Source of the DNA: Cupriavidus pauculus
GTDB lineage: Bacteria > Pseudomonadota > Gammaproteobacteria > Burkholderiales > Burkholderiaceae
Length of the DNA stretch: 64,000 bases
Reading direction: 5' to 3'
NCBI RefSeq assembly: GCF_008693385.1
Contig: NZ_CP044067.1
Location: forward strand, 1,054,001-1,118,000
Part shown: one piece after another, positions 45,489 to 54,845 of the stretch
Layout: every line of letters starts with the position of its first letter
How positions within the stretch are numbered: the stretch's first letter is position 1
The notes under the pieces: generated by a model
The model's database searches: none
What the model was told of the DNA's origin: nothing
Seen by the model: only the letters and a program-made list of their open reading frames with translations
Translations under genes and position numbers: made by a program

Positions 45489-45540
45489 CGCAACCCACGC
45501 AAGTGGTTAAAGCGTAGTGCATGGGTTGCGAATGCGGCAA
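45489..45540. promoter_or_regulatory. Inverted repeat in the leader region of the oxidase operon
   Basis: Arms CGCAACCCA (45489-45497) and TGGGTTGCG (45532-45540) are exact inverted copies, 34 bp apart, about 40 bp upstream of the subunit II start. It could be an operator or an mRNA stem. Confidence 0.4.
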
Positions 45541-45593
45541 GTGCTCTTGCGCGAGCTTCAGTGCCGCGGAACGTGACACATGCTGTGCCGCAT

Positions 45594-46097
45594 TCAGTGC
45601 ATCACGTCCCTGGATTCGAGCTTCCAGTAGCAGATGGCCATCACCATCCCGAACAGCATATGGGCGATCAGCGTGTGCCAGCCGCGCGCTTCCACGAACC
45701 ACGGGAACGCGCCCGTCATCACGTAGAAGTTGAAGAGGTAGACCACCACGCCGAACACCGCGCCGGCCAGCACCGCCATGCCCGGACTCGAGTCCAGATG
45801 AAACGGCGCCATGATCGCGCCCAGCACCATGCCGAGTACCGCGCCGAGCACGAAGTGGATCAAGAGCGCCGCGCCGACGGTACCGATGCTGAACAGCGCG
45901 TTTTGCATCACGTCCTGACCCATGACGATCGCCGCGATCATGCGCGTGGGCACCCACGGGTTGACGCCGGACATCATCGACGCCCAGAACAACTCCAGCA
46001 CGATCAGGAAGGCGCCGGCCGCGATACCTGACACGGCCGCGGCGCTCCAGTCGGGCAGACGGCGCACGTAGTGATGCGAATGCACGTGAAGTTCCAT
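45594..46097 (-). CDS. Four-helix membrane protein of unknown function next to the oxidase operon
   Basis: A 167-residue protein beginning MELHVHSHHYVRRLPDWS, with AAGGAGA seven bases before the ATG. Four transmembrane segments are visible (about 22-42, 65-90, 100-125, 130-155). His-rich residues cluster at the N-terminus. I do not recognise a family with certainty. It lies 144 bp upstream of the oxidase subunit II gene on the same strand, so it may be co-transcribed and serve membrane or oxidase assembly; that is inference. Confidence 0.75.
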   Translation of the reverse strand: MELHVHSHHYVRRLPDWSAAAVSGIAAGAFLIVLELFWASMMSGVNPWVPTRMIAAIVMGQDVMQNALFSIGTVGAALLIHFVLGAVLGMVLGAIMAPFHLDSSPGMAVLAGAVFGVVVYLFNFYVMTGAFPWFVEARGWHTLIAHMLFGMVMAICYWKLESRDVMH

Positions 46098-46259
46098 GAT
46101 GGTCTCCTTGTCGCTTCGGCTTCGTGAGTCCAGCATAGGACACGCGACGCACGATTCCGCGCCATGGAACGCACATAGGGACAACCCTGAGGCCAACTGC
46201 CTTGTATTCGCCACACACGGCCTATACTGGAAGAACAAAAGACAAGAAAGGAGACCGCC

Positions 46260-46442
46260 ATGTTTCATCTACAGGCGCACGATCTTGTATTTCTGCTGCC
46301 GATGGCACTCGTCGGCATGCTGGCGATGGGCGCGGTACCCGTCGCCGCCAAGGCGCTCAAGATCAGCTGCCGCTGCTGCGGCGTGATCATCGGCCTCATG
46401 ATGGGCGTGCTGGTGTTGGAAGTGTTGCCGATGCTGATCTGA
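46260..46442 (+). CDS. Small two-helix membrane protein with a CRCC motif
   Basis: A 60-residue protein with a strong ribosome binding site (AAAGGAGACCGCC before ATG). Two hydrophobic helices (LVFLLPMALVGMLAMGAVP and VIIGLMMGVLVLEVLPMLI) flank the sequence ISCRCCG. It is divergent from the four-helix membrane gene, with 162 bp between. The CRCC cysteines could bind metal or form disulfides. I know no matching family. Confidence 0.7.
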   Translation: MFHLQAHDLVFLLPMALVGMLAMGAVPVAAKALKISCRCCGVIIGLMMGVLVLEVLPMLI

Positions 46443-46446
46443 TCGG

Positions 46447-46469
46447 CCCCTCTCCCTGAAGGAGAGGGG
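46447..46469. repeat. REP-like palindrome, copy 2
   Basis: CCCCTCTCC-CTGAA-GGAGAGGGG, the same 9-bp stem as at 19643-19665 with one loop base changed. Here it lies between the convergent small membrane gene and rubredoxin gene, where it may act as a terminator. Confidence 0.75.
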
Positions 46470-46504
46470 GAACACTCAGGTGTTTGAAACGCCCGATGGT
46501 CGAA

Positions 46505-46690
46505 TCACAGTTCGATCATCGCGAAATCTTCCTTGCCGACGTCGCACTCGGGGCAACGCCAATCGGCCGGGATGTCTTCCCAGCGGGTGCCCGGGGCGAT
46601 ATTGTCGTCGGGCCAGCCCTGCTCTTCGTCATACACCCAACCGCAAATCACACAAACCCAGGTCTTGTAGGCGACGGCTTCCTGCTGCAA
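46505..46690 (-). CDS. Rubredoxin
   Basis: A 61-residue protein with the two rubredoxin iron ligands pairs: WVCVICGWVYDEEQGWPDD and WRCPECDVGKEDF (CxxC twice). It carries one electron at a single Fe(Cys)4 site, usually to alkane hydroxylase, oxygen-detoxifying enzymes or other oxidases. No ATG is available in frame; TTG at 46690 with GGAGA upstream is the start. It lies between the oxidase cluster and the DUF748 gene and has no clear partner here. Confidence 0.93.
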   Translation of the reverse strand: MQQEAVAYKTWVCVICGWVYDEEQGWPDDNIAPGTRWEDIPADWRCPECDVGKEDFAMIEL

Positions 46691-46768
46691 AACGTCTCTC
46701 CGTTAAATAAAGTCGATGGAACGGGCCGCATGATACCGCGCCTGCGGTTGCGGCCCGATTTTCGGTCG

Positions 46769-49700
46769 TTACTGGCGGATCGAGAAATCCACGCGGTTGG
46801 GACCGCCCTTGTCCTTGATGCCTTCGGCATTGAGCTTCGGCGCGGTCAGGAACAGCTTCGAATCGGGCACCTTGCCGTCGCGCTCGAGCGCCTGCTTGAC
46901 GGCCAGCGCACGCTGGTCGGCCAGCTGGCGCAGTTCCGTGTCGGTGACGGGCGCGTTCTCCAGCAGCAGCTTTTCCATCTCCGCCGTCGACAGGGACTTG
47001 TTCAGGCCGATCATGTTGGTCGGCTTCTTGAACGACTGGCGCTTGTACACGGCCTCCAGATACTTCGGATACTCCTGCCTGGAGACCGTGATCTTCGCGC
47101 CCTGCTCGCCGCTTTCTTCCTCGTCGGCCTGGCCGCCCGAACGCGCGCTGCGGCGCAGTTCGCGCTCCTTCTGCTCCGCCACACGCTGGTCGAGCCATAC
47201 GCGGCGCGCGCCGTCGGCGTCCGTTGCGGGATCGATGCGGCCGCTGATCTCGAGCCGCAGCGACGGCCGGTCGTTCAGCGCCTTGGCCACCGTGGCGATC
47301 TTCTCCTGCGCTTCCTTGGACAGCGTGGCGCTGCCCGGCGCGAACTCGATATAGCCGAGTTCGTCGCCGCTGCCGCCGAACGCGGAGGCGATCAGCGAGA
47401 ACGGTGACGTGATGGCCTTGGTGAGCAGGTTGACGATCACGCGAACGATCACGCCGCCGATGCTGAACTCGGGGTCGGAGAGCGAACCCGACACCGGCAG
47501 GTTCACGTCGATCACACCGTTGCGATCCTTGAGCAATGACACCGCAAGCAGCACGGGCAGCTTGGTCGCATCGGGACTGTCCACGCGATCGCCGAACGTG
47601 AGCTGGTCGAGGTACAGGTGATTGCGCGCATCGAGCCTGCCGTTCTCGATCTTGTACCCCACGTCCACCGTGAGCTTGCCCTTGGTAATCGGGTAGCCCG
47701 CGTACTTGGCCGCGTAGGGCGTCAGCCGCGTGAGCTCCACGCCCGCCGCTTTCGCCGCGATATCGAGGAACAGCTGCTCGCCGAGCGGATTCAGCTTGCC
47801 GCTGATGCTGACCGGCGCATCGTCGTCGAGCCGGCCGTTGAGCACGATATCCGCGGGGGTCGGGTCCGACGACGACACCTTGGAGATCGAGCCCTTCATG
47901 TCGGTGAGGTTCGCCGAGTAGTTGGGCTTGACGAAGAAGTCCGAGAAGTTGATGTTGCCCTTGTTGATGGACACGCCGCCGAGACGAATCTGCGGCGCGG
48001 GGCCGGCCTTGCCCTCCTTCGCGACCGTCGCCGTTGCAGGGGCCGCGGCCGGTGCGGAAGCGGCCGGTGCCGAAGCGGGGCTCGCCTGCGTGAGGCTCGT
48101 CGATGGCGCGGGCTGGCCGCGATCGCTGCCGCCGGCCATGACGTCCTGCAGGTTCAGGCGGCCGTTCGCGTTGAGGATCACGCGCGCATAGAAGTCCGAG
48201 AGCGCGACGTTGTTCACGCCCACGCGCATCGGCCCCTTCGACTCGTCCATTGCGAAGTCGATGCCCGTTACCGCGAGTGAACGCCAGCGCAGGAAGTCGT
48301 CGCCGCTGATGCGGTCGACCGTACGCACATTGCCCGCCAGTGCGTTGCCGGCGAAATGCGCGACGATCGGCTTGCCGGCCGGCGCATTGAAGTCGAGCTT
48401 GCCCTTGAGCGTCATCGTGCCGCCGCGCAGTGCCGCGTTGAAGCGATCGGCGATATAGGGCTGTAGCGGCGCGATATCGAGCTCGCGCACGTCGAGCTGC
48501 ATTTGCGCGCCCGGCGCGGCGGGCAGCAGGCTGCCTTCGAGGCCGATCACGCCGCGGCGTCCGGACTCCGCGTGCAGCTTGACGGGTATCGCGGCGTTGG
48601 CAAGCGGCCATGTCACGGTACCGCCCGTGAAGCCGATATTGCGGTACTGGTGGATCACGGGGCGGCCACGGTTGGCCTCGGCGGGCTCGTAGTCGGCGAG
48701 GCGTGCCGCGCCGCCGTCGACGTTGATCTTGCCGATGCGGACTTTCCAGCCCGGTGGCGTGGCCGTGCCGCGCGCGGCCGCGCTGCCGTTAGCCGTGCCA
48801 TTTGCCGTGCCGTTTGCCGTGCCATTTGTCGCGCCATTTGTCCGTGCGGTCGCGGCCCCGGTGCCCTGCGGCGCGCCCGAAGCAGCCGCTTGCCGCGCCG
48901 GTGCTGCCTTCTCCTGCGCCGATTGCACGGCCCAGATGCGGGCCATCTCGAGCAGTTGCCCGCGATGATCGCGCGTGGCCGCGATCTGCGGCTGCACCAG
49001 CGATACGGCGCTCGTATCGAACGTCTGCTTCGCGAGGTCGAGGTTGATGTCCTCGAGTACGAGCTTCTCCGCGCGCACGAGCGGCAACTGCGCGCCCTCG
49101 ATATCGGCCACGCGCCGCTGCGCCTGCGTGGTGCGCTTGCGGGTCGTGCCCTGCCCAGCTTGCGCGGCCTGTGCCGACTGTGCCGCTTGCACATTGCCGC
49201 GCTGCGCGCGCTGGCCATCGCGGCGCGCGCCATTGCGCGCCCTGTCGTTTGCTCGGTCATTCGCGCCGTCGCTTGCCGCGGCGGCATCGTCGCCCTGCCC
49301 GGCCGGTGCGGCCGGCAGCGCGATGGGCTCGCGCGTCGCCACATACACCGGCGACAGCTCGAGGCGCGATTTCTCGAGGACGAACTGGAACGTCGGCTGC
49401 GTCCACGCCATGCGGTAATTCAGCTCCGCGTTGATGCCCGTCTCGCCGAACTGGCTTTGCAGTTCGCGCGGCCACCATGCGGCAAACCCCTGCGGCCGCA
49501 GGCCCGTGGTCTTCAGCGTGCCCGCAAGCGTGCCCTGCCGCAGGGCCAGCTGGCCCTTGTGGTCGAGCGTCTGCCCATCGGCAATCGTCACCTTCGCGTC
49601 GAGTTGCGCGGGCTTGTCGCCCGTGCTGGCAAGGTCCGCGATCTCCACGTTGACGGGGCCGATATCGAGCTTCCCCGGGCCCGACGGCGCGAGCTCGTCA

Positions 49701-50950
49701 CGGAAGCCGAGCTTCGCGTCCTTCAGCGTGATGCGCTGAATCGCATAGCTGAACGGCTCGGCCGGTGCGGGTGCCGGGGCCTGCGCGGCAGCCGGCGCGG
49801 AGGCCGAAGCTGCCGGCGCGGAAGCCGGAGCGGGAGCCGGAGCCGCCGGCGTTGCCTTCGGCGTCGGCGCGCTCTCCGGCAGAAACGCCGTGGCAAGGTT
49901 CAGCGAACCGTCCGCGCGCCGAATGGCCTGCAGTGCCAGTCCTTCCAGATCGATGCTACGGATGGCCGCCCGATTCGCCAGCGGCTCCACGCGGTCGAGG
50001 TCGATCGCCAGCCGTCCCGCCTTGACGATCGGCGCTCCCGCATGGGTCACCACATCGGCATCGCGCAACACCACGGTGCCCGAGACGAACAGGTCCTGCT
50101 TGTCCTTGTCCTGGCGGAAGCCGACCACCAGGCGGGTATCGACGAGCCCGCCTTTGATCTCGGCGTCCTTGAGCCGCGGCGCAAAGGCCATATAGGTGGG
50201 CACCTCGAGCGCGTCGAGGTTCACGTTCAGGTTCGTCTCGCGCGTATCGGCAAATGGCTGCGTCGTACCGTCGAGCGACAGCGGCGACCCATTGATCTTC
50301 GCGAACAGCGTCGGCCGCGTATTGATGGTCGCGTCGTGCGGCAGGTTCGAGAGGAACGGCAGCGTCAGCGTGAAGTTCTCCACGCGCTGCGTGGTATCGC
50401 GCGGCTTGTCCTCGTACACGAATGTCGAGTTGGTCACCGCGATATTGCTGATCGAGAACCGCGCGGGCTTGCTGTCGGCGGGCTTCGGCGGCATGGCCGC
50501 GAACTTTTCTTCCACGTCCGCAAAGTTCATGCGGCCCTGCGCGTCGCGCACCACGTGCACGGACAGCCTGTCCACATGCAGGCTGTGCACCACGGGCGCC
50601 AGATGCCAGAGCGACGCGATGGACGCATTGGCATCCACTTCGCCCAGCGTCACCATCGGCGTCGTGCCGTCCGGCTCGAAGATCGTCAGGTCATTGAGCG
50701 TCGCCGCGAGGTCGAACGGCCGCACCTGCGCCGCCCCGAGCGTGACCTTGCGTCCCAGCGCCTCGGTCGCCTGTTTCTCGACGAGATATTTGACCAGCGG
50801 CGGGCCGCCGAAATATCCCGCAATTCCGAAAATCGCCACGGCGACGACAATGCCGCCGAGCACGCGCAACGCGAGCCGCCTGCGCGGCGTGGCCCTGGCT
50901 TTCTCGCCGGCCGTTCGGGCCGCAGTGCCGATGGAATCCTTGAATGACAT
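46769..50950 (-). CDS. Large DUF748 / AsmA-like envelope protein
   Basis: A 1393-residue protein. A single N-terminal transmembrane helix (about 25-47, LRVLGGIVVAVAIFGIAGYF) anchors a long periplasmic part. Repeated patterns such as LDLAATLNDLTIFEPDG, FSISNIAVTNSTFVYEDK, and IRLGGVSINKGNINFSDFFV mark DUF748/AsmA-like repeats that form long beta grooves, thought to move lipids between membranes in this superfamily. Low-complexity blocks (Ala/Pro; NGTANGTANGTANG) interrupt it around residues 370-400 and 700-730. The end (LRLEISGRIDPATDADGARR) is OmpA-like. An ATG ten codons upstream was not preferred. Confidence 0.85.
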   Translation of the reverse strand: MSFKDSIGTAARTAGEKARATPRRRLALRVLGGIVVAVAIFGIAGYFGGPPLVKYLVEKQATEALGRKVTLGAAQVRPFDLAATLNDLTIFEPDGTTPMVTLGEVDANASIASLWHLAPVVHSLHVDRLSVHVVRDAQGRMNFADVEEKFAAMPPKPADSKPARFSISNIAVTNSTFVYEDKPRDTTQRVENFTLTLPFLSNLPHDATINTRPTLFAKINGSPLSLDGTTQPFADTRETNLNVNLDALEVPTYMAFAPRLKDAEIKGGLVDTRLVVGFRQDKDKQDLFVSGTVVLRDADVVTHAGAPIVKAGRLAIDLDRVEPLANRAAIRSIDLEGLALQAIRRADGSLNLATAFLPESAPTPKATPAAPAPAPASAPAASASAPAAAQAPAPAPAEPFSYAIQRITLKDAKLGFRDELAPSGPGKLDIGPVNVEIADLASTGDKPAQLDAKVTIADGQTLDHKGQLALRQGTLAGTLKTTGLRPQGFAAWWPRELQSQFGETGINAELNYRMAWTQPTFQFVLEKSRLELSPVYVATREPIALPAAPAGQGDDAAAASDGANDRANDRARNGARRDGQRAQRGNVQAAQSAQAAQAGQGTTRKRTTQAQRRVADIEGAQLPLVRAEKLVLEDINLDLAKQTFDTSAVSLVQPQIAATRDHRGQLLEMARIWAVQSAQEKAAPARQAAASGAPQGTGAATARTNGATNGTANGTANGTANGSAAARGTATPPGWKVRIGKINVDGGAARLADYEPAEANRGRPVIHQYRNIGFTGGTVTWPLANAAIPVKLHAESGRRGVIGLEGSLLPAAPGAQMQLDVRELDIAPLQPYIADRFNAALRGGTMTLKGKLDFNAPAGKPIVAHFAGNALAGNVRTVDRISGDDFLRWRSLAVTGIDFAMDESKGPMRVGVNNVALSDFYARVILNANGRLNLQDVMAGGSDRGQPAPSTSLTQASPASAPAASAPAAAPATATVAKEGKAGPAPQIRLGGVSINKGNINFSDFFVKPNYSANLTDMKGSISKVSSSDPTPADIVLNGRLDDDAPVSISGKLNPLGEQLFLDIAAKAAGVELTRLTPYAAKYAGYPITKGKLTVDVGYKIENGRLDARNHLYLDQLTFGDRVDSPDATKLPVLLAVSLLKDRNGVIDVNLPVSGSLSDPEFSIGGVIVRVIVNLLTKAITSPFSLIASAFGGSGDELGYIEFAPGSATLSKEAQEKIATVAKALNDRPSLRLEISGRIDPATDADGARRVWLDQRVAEQKERELRRSARSGGQADEEESGEQGAKITVSRQEYPKYLEAVYKRQSFKKPTNMIGLNKSLSTAEMEKLLLENAPVTDTELRQLADQRALAVKQALERDGKVPDSKLFLTAPKLNAEGIKDKGGPNRVDFSIRQ

Positions 50951-51262
50951 GGTTACCCAGAAAAGATGACCCCTGTGCATCGGAAATCACTGTCGGGTAG
51001 TGTGCCCCGGATTTCACTTTTTTTAGCATTATGGCAACGGATTATGGCAAGGCAAAGGACCATTTCAAAACATTCCGGCATTACCAAAAAGGGAGAGCGG
51101 CGGTTCTGGTATCGTTACGCCTTTCGCGAAGCGACCCCCTTTCAGGCCGGCAGGCATATCCGCCGCCGCGCGCCTGGCCCGGCACGCCATCCTCCGTGCC
51201 CCTCCGCCCCACGCCATCCGTGTAGCGCGCTTCGTGTGTGAATTCACTATGCGAGCTTTTTC
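50951..51262. other. Divergent promoter region, 312 bp
   Basis: It lies between the DUF748 gene (minus) and the MHS transporter gene (plus). It contains a run of T and lower-GC segments around 51010-51075 that could hold promoters. Open frames in it are short and without protein-like features. Confidence 0.45.
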
Positions 51263-52564
51263 ATGTCTACCTCCAGCAGCACTGCCGGGGCAGTGGGCGC
51301 GCCCGGTCATGCCGCGCGTCCCCTGACCGGGCAGGATTACAAGACTCTCGCGCTCGCCGCCCTCGGCGGCGCGCTCGAGTTCTACGATTTCATCATCTTC
51401 GTCTTCTTTGCCACCGTCATCGGCCAGCTATTCTTCCCGCCGTCGATGCCGGACTGGCTCCGCCAGTTCCAGACCTTCGGCATTTTCGCCGCCGGTTACC
51501 TGGCCCGTCCGCTGGGCGGCATCATCATGGCGCACTTCGGCGACCTGCTGGGCCGCAAGAAGATGTTCACGCTGTCCATCCTGCTGATGTCGGTGCCGAC
51601 GCTGGCGATGGGCCTGCTGCCGACCTATCACTCCATCGGCCTGCTCGCGCCGCTCGCGCTGCTGCTGCTGCGTGTGCTGCAGGGCGCCGCCGTGGGCGGT
51701 GAAGTGCCGGGCGCGTGGGTATTCGTGTCCGAACACGTGCCGAACCGGCATGTCGGCTATGCCTGCGGCACGCTGACGGCCGGGCTGACCGCCGGCATCC
51801 TGCTGGGCTCGCTGGTCGCCACCGGCATGAATTCGGCGTTCACGCCGACCGAGCTCCATGACTGGGCATGGCGCGTGCCGTTCCTGCTGGGTGGGGTGTT
51901 CGGCATTGCCTCGATGTACCTGCGGCAGTGGCTGCACGAGACGCCGGTGTTCGCCGAACTGCAGCAGCGCAAGGCGCTGGCGGCCGAAATGCCGCTGAAG
52001 TCCGTGGTCCGCGACCACCGTGGCGCCGTGGCCATCTCGATGCTGCTGACGTGGATGCTTTCCGCGGGCATCGTGGTCGTGATCCTGATGACGCCGACGT
52101 TCCTGCAGAAGCTGTTCGGCTTCGATGGCCGCACGGCGCTGGTCGCCAACAGCTTCGCCACGCTCGCGCTGTCCATCGGCTGCGTGGTGGCGGGCATGCT
52201 GGCGGACCGCTTCGGCGCGCGCCGGACGCTGTTCGTGGGTGGATTGCTGCTGGCCGGTACGGCGTATCTGCTGTACACGACGGTGGGCACGCATCCGCAG
52301 CTGCTGATTCCGCTGTACACGCTGGCCGGCTTTATGGTCGGCACCGTCGGCGCGGTGCCCTATGTGCTCGTGAACGCGTTTCCGGCGCAGGTCCGCTTCT
52401 CGGGGCTCTCGTTCTCGTACAACGTGTCGTACGCGATTTTCGGCGGACTGACGCCGATGATCGTCACGCTGATGCTCAAGGACAACCCGCTGGCCCCGGC
52501 GCACTACGTGATCGCGGTCTGCCTGATCGGTATCGTGACGGCGCTGTTCGTGAAGAAGGCCTGA
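51263..52564 (+). CDS. MFS transporter, metabolite:H+ symporter (MHS) family
   Basis: A 433-residue protein with 12 transmembrane helices. The family motif EFYDFIIFVFFATVIG in helix 1, HFGDLLGRKKMFTLSI between helices 2 and 3, and GGEVPGAWVFVSEHVP in helix 5 identify the MHS group, which imports organic acids such as citrate, shikimate or ketoglutarate by proton symport. The exact substrate is not evident. It is alone in its transcript and is followed by a good terminator. Confidence 0.92.
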   Translation: MSTSSSTAGAVGAPGHAARPLTGQDYKTLALAALGGALEFYDFIIFVFFATVIGQLFFPPSMPDWLRQFQTFGIFAAGYLARPLGGIIMAHFGDLLGRKKMFTLSILLMSVPTLAMGLLPTYHSIGLLAPLALLLLRVLQGAAVGGEVPGAWVFVSEHVPNRHVGYACGTLTAGLTAGILLGSLVATGMNSAFTPTELHDWAWRVPFLLGGVFGIASMYLRQWLHETPVFAELQQRKALAAEMPLKSVVRDHRGAVAISMLLTWMLSAGIVVVILMTPTFLQKLFGFDGRTALVANSFATLALSIGCVVAGMLADRFGARRTLFVGGLLLAGTAYLLYTTVGTHPQLLIPLYTLAGFMVGTVGAVPYVLVNAFPAQVRFSGLSFSYNVSYAIFGGLTPMIVTLMLKDNPLAPAHYVIAVCLIGIVTALFVKKA

Positions 52565-52600
52565 TCGGGCTATTCGTCGATTCGTTGCGGCACGTCAAGA

Positions 52601-52626
52601 ACAAAGGGGGCAATCGCCCCCTTTGT
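52601..52626 (+). terminator. Terminator hairpin after the MHS transporter gene
   Basis: ACAAAGGGGGC-AATC-GCCCCCTTTGT: an 11-bp perfect stem followed by a weak T-rich stretch. It can also serve the convergent esterase gene that ends at 52647. Confidence 0.8.
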
Positions 52627-52646
52627 CGTTTCCCGCCTTCGGCGCC

Positions 52647-53810
52647 CTACTTCCGCCGGTGCTCCCGAAAGAACTCCCACATCATCGCGCTGGCGTCGGG
52701 CCCGGTGCTGCTGTGATACTCGACCCGCCCGTCACCGCCACTCCACGCGTGATCGAGCCCGGCAACCTCCACGAGCTTCACCAGGTCCTTGTTCCACCGC
52801 CCGAACCGCGCCTCGCGATAGTTGCCGCGCCGGAGCGCTGGCCTTTCGTTGGCTGCCCGGGCGTTGGCCACACCTTCGTTAGCGACACCCTCGTTGGCCG
52901 CCTCCGCGCCGGCACCCGCCATCGCCGCCACCCGGGGCGGCATCGCCACCGAGAGCCGGTCGTCCATGCGGTTGTAGGCAAGAAACTGCCGCGCCAGCAG
53001 ACGCCCGTTGACCGGGTGTACCGCCTGGTCCTCGAGCCCGTGCATGACGATCGCGGGCATCGTGGGGCCGCCCGGCGTCACGCCCGCGGCGTCGAGCAAC
53101 ACGAGCGGATCGGTCGCGGAGCCCTGCTCCATCGCGCGCAATCCCGCCCGCGGCGAATCCGCGGCACCGATGACCACGCCCGAGTGCAACCCGACCGCGG
53201 CCACCTTCTCCGGATAGCGCAACGCCACCAGCGCCGCCATCGTGGCACCGGCCGACAACCCTGCCAGATAGATTTCGCCCGCGCGCACATCGGGCCGCTC
53301 GGCAAGCTCGTCGATCAGCGCCGCAACAGCCTGCGCCTCGCGCCCGCCTTCCTCGGCGCCGAGGTCGAACCACTGCCAGCAGCGATGCACGGACCGCCGC
53401 AGCGGCTGCTGCGGATAAGCCACCATAAAGCCTTCGCGCTCGGCGAGCGCGTTCATGCGCGTGCCCTCGGCCAGCGCCTCGGGTGTCTGCCGGCAGCCAT
53501 GGAGCAATACCACGACGGGCATCGGACCCGTTCTGCGCGACAACGCGCCCGACGGAATGTAGAGACGGTATGACAGCTGCGGAACGAGTTCACCCGGCAG
53601 CGGCGCAAGGCCAAGCCGGTGGGATTCCCATGTGCCGGGCAGCGAACCGGGCGCATGCTCGCCGACCGGAGGTACCGGGCGGAGCGGGGGGGTGGGCTGG
53701 AACGCGTCGAAGCGTCGCAGCCAGGACTTCAATTGCTGTGCGGCCTGGTGCTGCGCGTGGCCGATTTGGCGCCATTGCGTTTCCCAGTCCGAGGACAGGC
53801 TTTTGGCCAT
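52647..53810 (-). CDS. PHB depolymerase-family esterase
   Basis: A 387-residue protein without a signal peptide. Esterase features: VVVLLHGCRQTPEALAEGTR (oxyanion loop), the nucleophile elbow LAGLSAGATMAALVAL, the acid region VMHGLEDQAVHPVNG and a late His in GLDHAWSGGDG. This is the pattern of the LpqC/PHB-depolymerase-type esterases. A repeat EGVANEGVANARAANE (about residues 310-325) interrupts the C-terminal part. It could act on polyhydroxybutyrate oligomers or other esters. It stands alone. Confidence 0.88.
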   Translation of the reverse strand: MAKSLSSDWETQWRQIGHAQHQAAQQLKSWLRRFDAFQPTPPLRPVPPVGEHAPGSLPGTWESHRLGLAPLPGELVPQLSYRLYIPSGALSRRTGPMPVVVLLHGCRQTPEALAEGTRMNALAEREGFMVAYPQQPLRRSVHRCWQWFDLGAEEGGREAQAVAALIDELAERPDVRAGEIYLAGLSAGATMAALVALRYPEKVAAVGLHSGVVIGAADSPRAGLRAMEQGSATDPLVLLDAAGVTPGGPTMPAIVMHGLEDQAVHPVNGRLLARQFLAYNRMDDRLSVAMPPRVAAMAGAGAEAANEGVANEGVANARAANERPALRRGNYREARFGRWNKDLVKLVEVAGLDHAWSGGDGRVEYHSSTGPDASAMMWEFFREHRRK

Positions 53811-53930
53811 TAGAGACTCCTGCTCGTCTTTGGAACGGATCCCCTCCTATGTTTGTGCGATGCAGCATAACACAAGCCGCCGCGGCGTATCGCTCACTCC
53901 AGTGCGGCAATGTATGCATCTTGCAACATT

Positions 53931-53961
53931 AAAAAAGACCTGCGGAACTGGCTCGCAGGTC
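53931..53961 (-). terminator. Rho-independent terminator of the DUF3300-DUF2950 cluster
   Basis: On the minus strand the stem GACCTGCG / CGCAGGTC with a nine-base loop is followed by six T. It lies 31 bp after the DUF2950 stop. Confidence 0.9.
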
Positions 53962-53991
53962 ACTCGATAGATGCGGAAGTGCGGCAGGCGC

Positions 53992-54828
53992 CTATTTATC
54001 GGCCACGCGACGCCATCCTTCCGTGGAAAACGACCGCATCGCGGCGGCCCGACTGGCCGTGGAAGTGCCGAGATCGCGTTCGTAAAAATTTCTTTCCGCG
54101 TCGATCAAAAAGGTGTGTACGCCACTTTCGCCGTATCGGGCGGGCCATGCGATAAACGCGAACCGCGTCGCGCCGGCGCCCGTGCCGGGCGGGAGCACGC
54201 GAAAACGGTAGCCGTAATAGGCGTCTTCGGGCGGGACATCGGGGCCCATGGCGAGGGCGTCGGGGCCGATCGGGCTGGCGTCGGCCTCGGTGTCGGACGG
54301 CCAGTAGAGGCCATCGGTGCGGCCCCGCGAGCTCACGATACGTTTGGCGAAGGCGCCGTTGCCGACCTGCTGCGCGTAGCGCTGCTGGGCATCCGCGAGT
54401 TGCAGCAGCGAATCCATCGCCACGAGTTCGTTACGGGCGATGCGGCGGTCGCGCACTTCCTCGCGGCCTGCCTTGAGGTCGAACTGCCAGCCGGCGGGGC
54501 GCTTGACGATCGGCGCGGGGAACGTCCAGCCGCTGTCGCCCACGGCAATGCGCATGGCGTTGTCGCCGGCAGGCTGGAGCGCGTGGTGCGCGGCCCAGGC
54601 GCCGAGAAAGTCGTAGATATCGTCCTGCGTGATGCCTTCGGGCGGCAGAAGCGTGCGGTATTGATTGCCGAGTACCTTGCGCAGGGCATCCTGGTCGCTG
54701 CGGGCGATGGCATCGCCGAGGGCGTTCGAGGCGGCTTCGGCGGTGTCGAAGACCTGCTGTGCGGCGACGGGTGCGGCCACCATGACGACCGCAGCCATGG
54801 CCACGACTGCCTTTAGCGCCGCCCTCAT
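53992..54828 (-). CDS. DUF2950 exported protein
   Basis: A 278-residue protein with signal peptide up to VAAQ (start [21 protein letters not shown] three bases upstream). The body matches DUF2950: [45 protein letters not shown] (two pieces), [18 protein letters not shown], and the end [23 protein letters not shown]. The function is unknown; DUF2950 genes are usually beside DUF3300 genes, as here. A longer in-frame start at 55485, coupled to the DUF3300 stop, would add about 219 residues of repeat; which start is used is open. Confidence 0.88.
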   Translation of the reverse strand: MRAALKAVVAMAAVVMVAAPVAAQQVFDTAEAASNALGDAIARSDQDALRKVLGNQYRTLLPPEGITQDDIYDFLGAWAAHHALQPAGDNAMRIAVGDSGWTFPAPIVKRPAGWQFDLKAGREEVRDRRIARNELVAMDSLLQLADAQQRYAQQVGNGAFAKRIVSSRGRTDGLYWPSDTEADASPIGPDALAMGPDVPPEDAYYGYRFRVLPPGTGAGATRFAFIAWPARYGESGVHTFLIDAERNFYERDLGTSTASRAAAMRSFSTEGWRRVADK

Positions 54829-54845
54829 CGCCACCTCGATCACCC

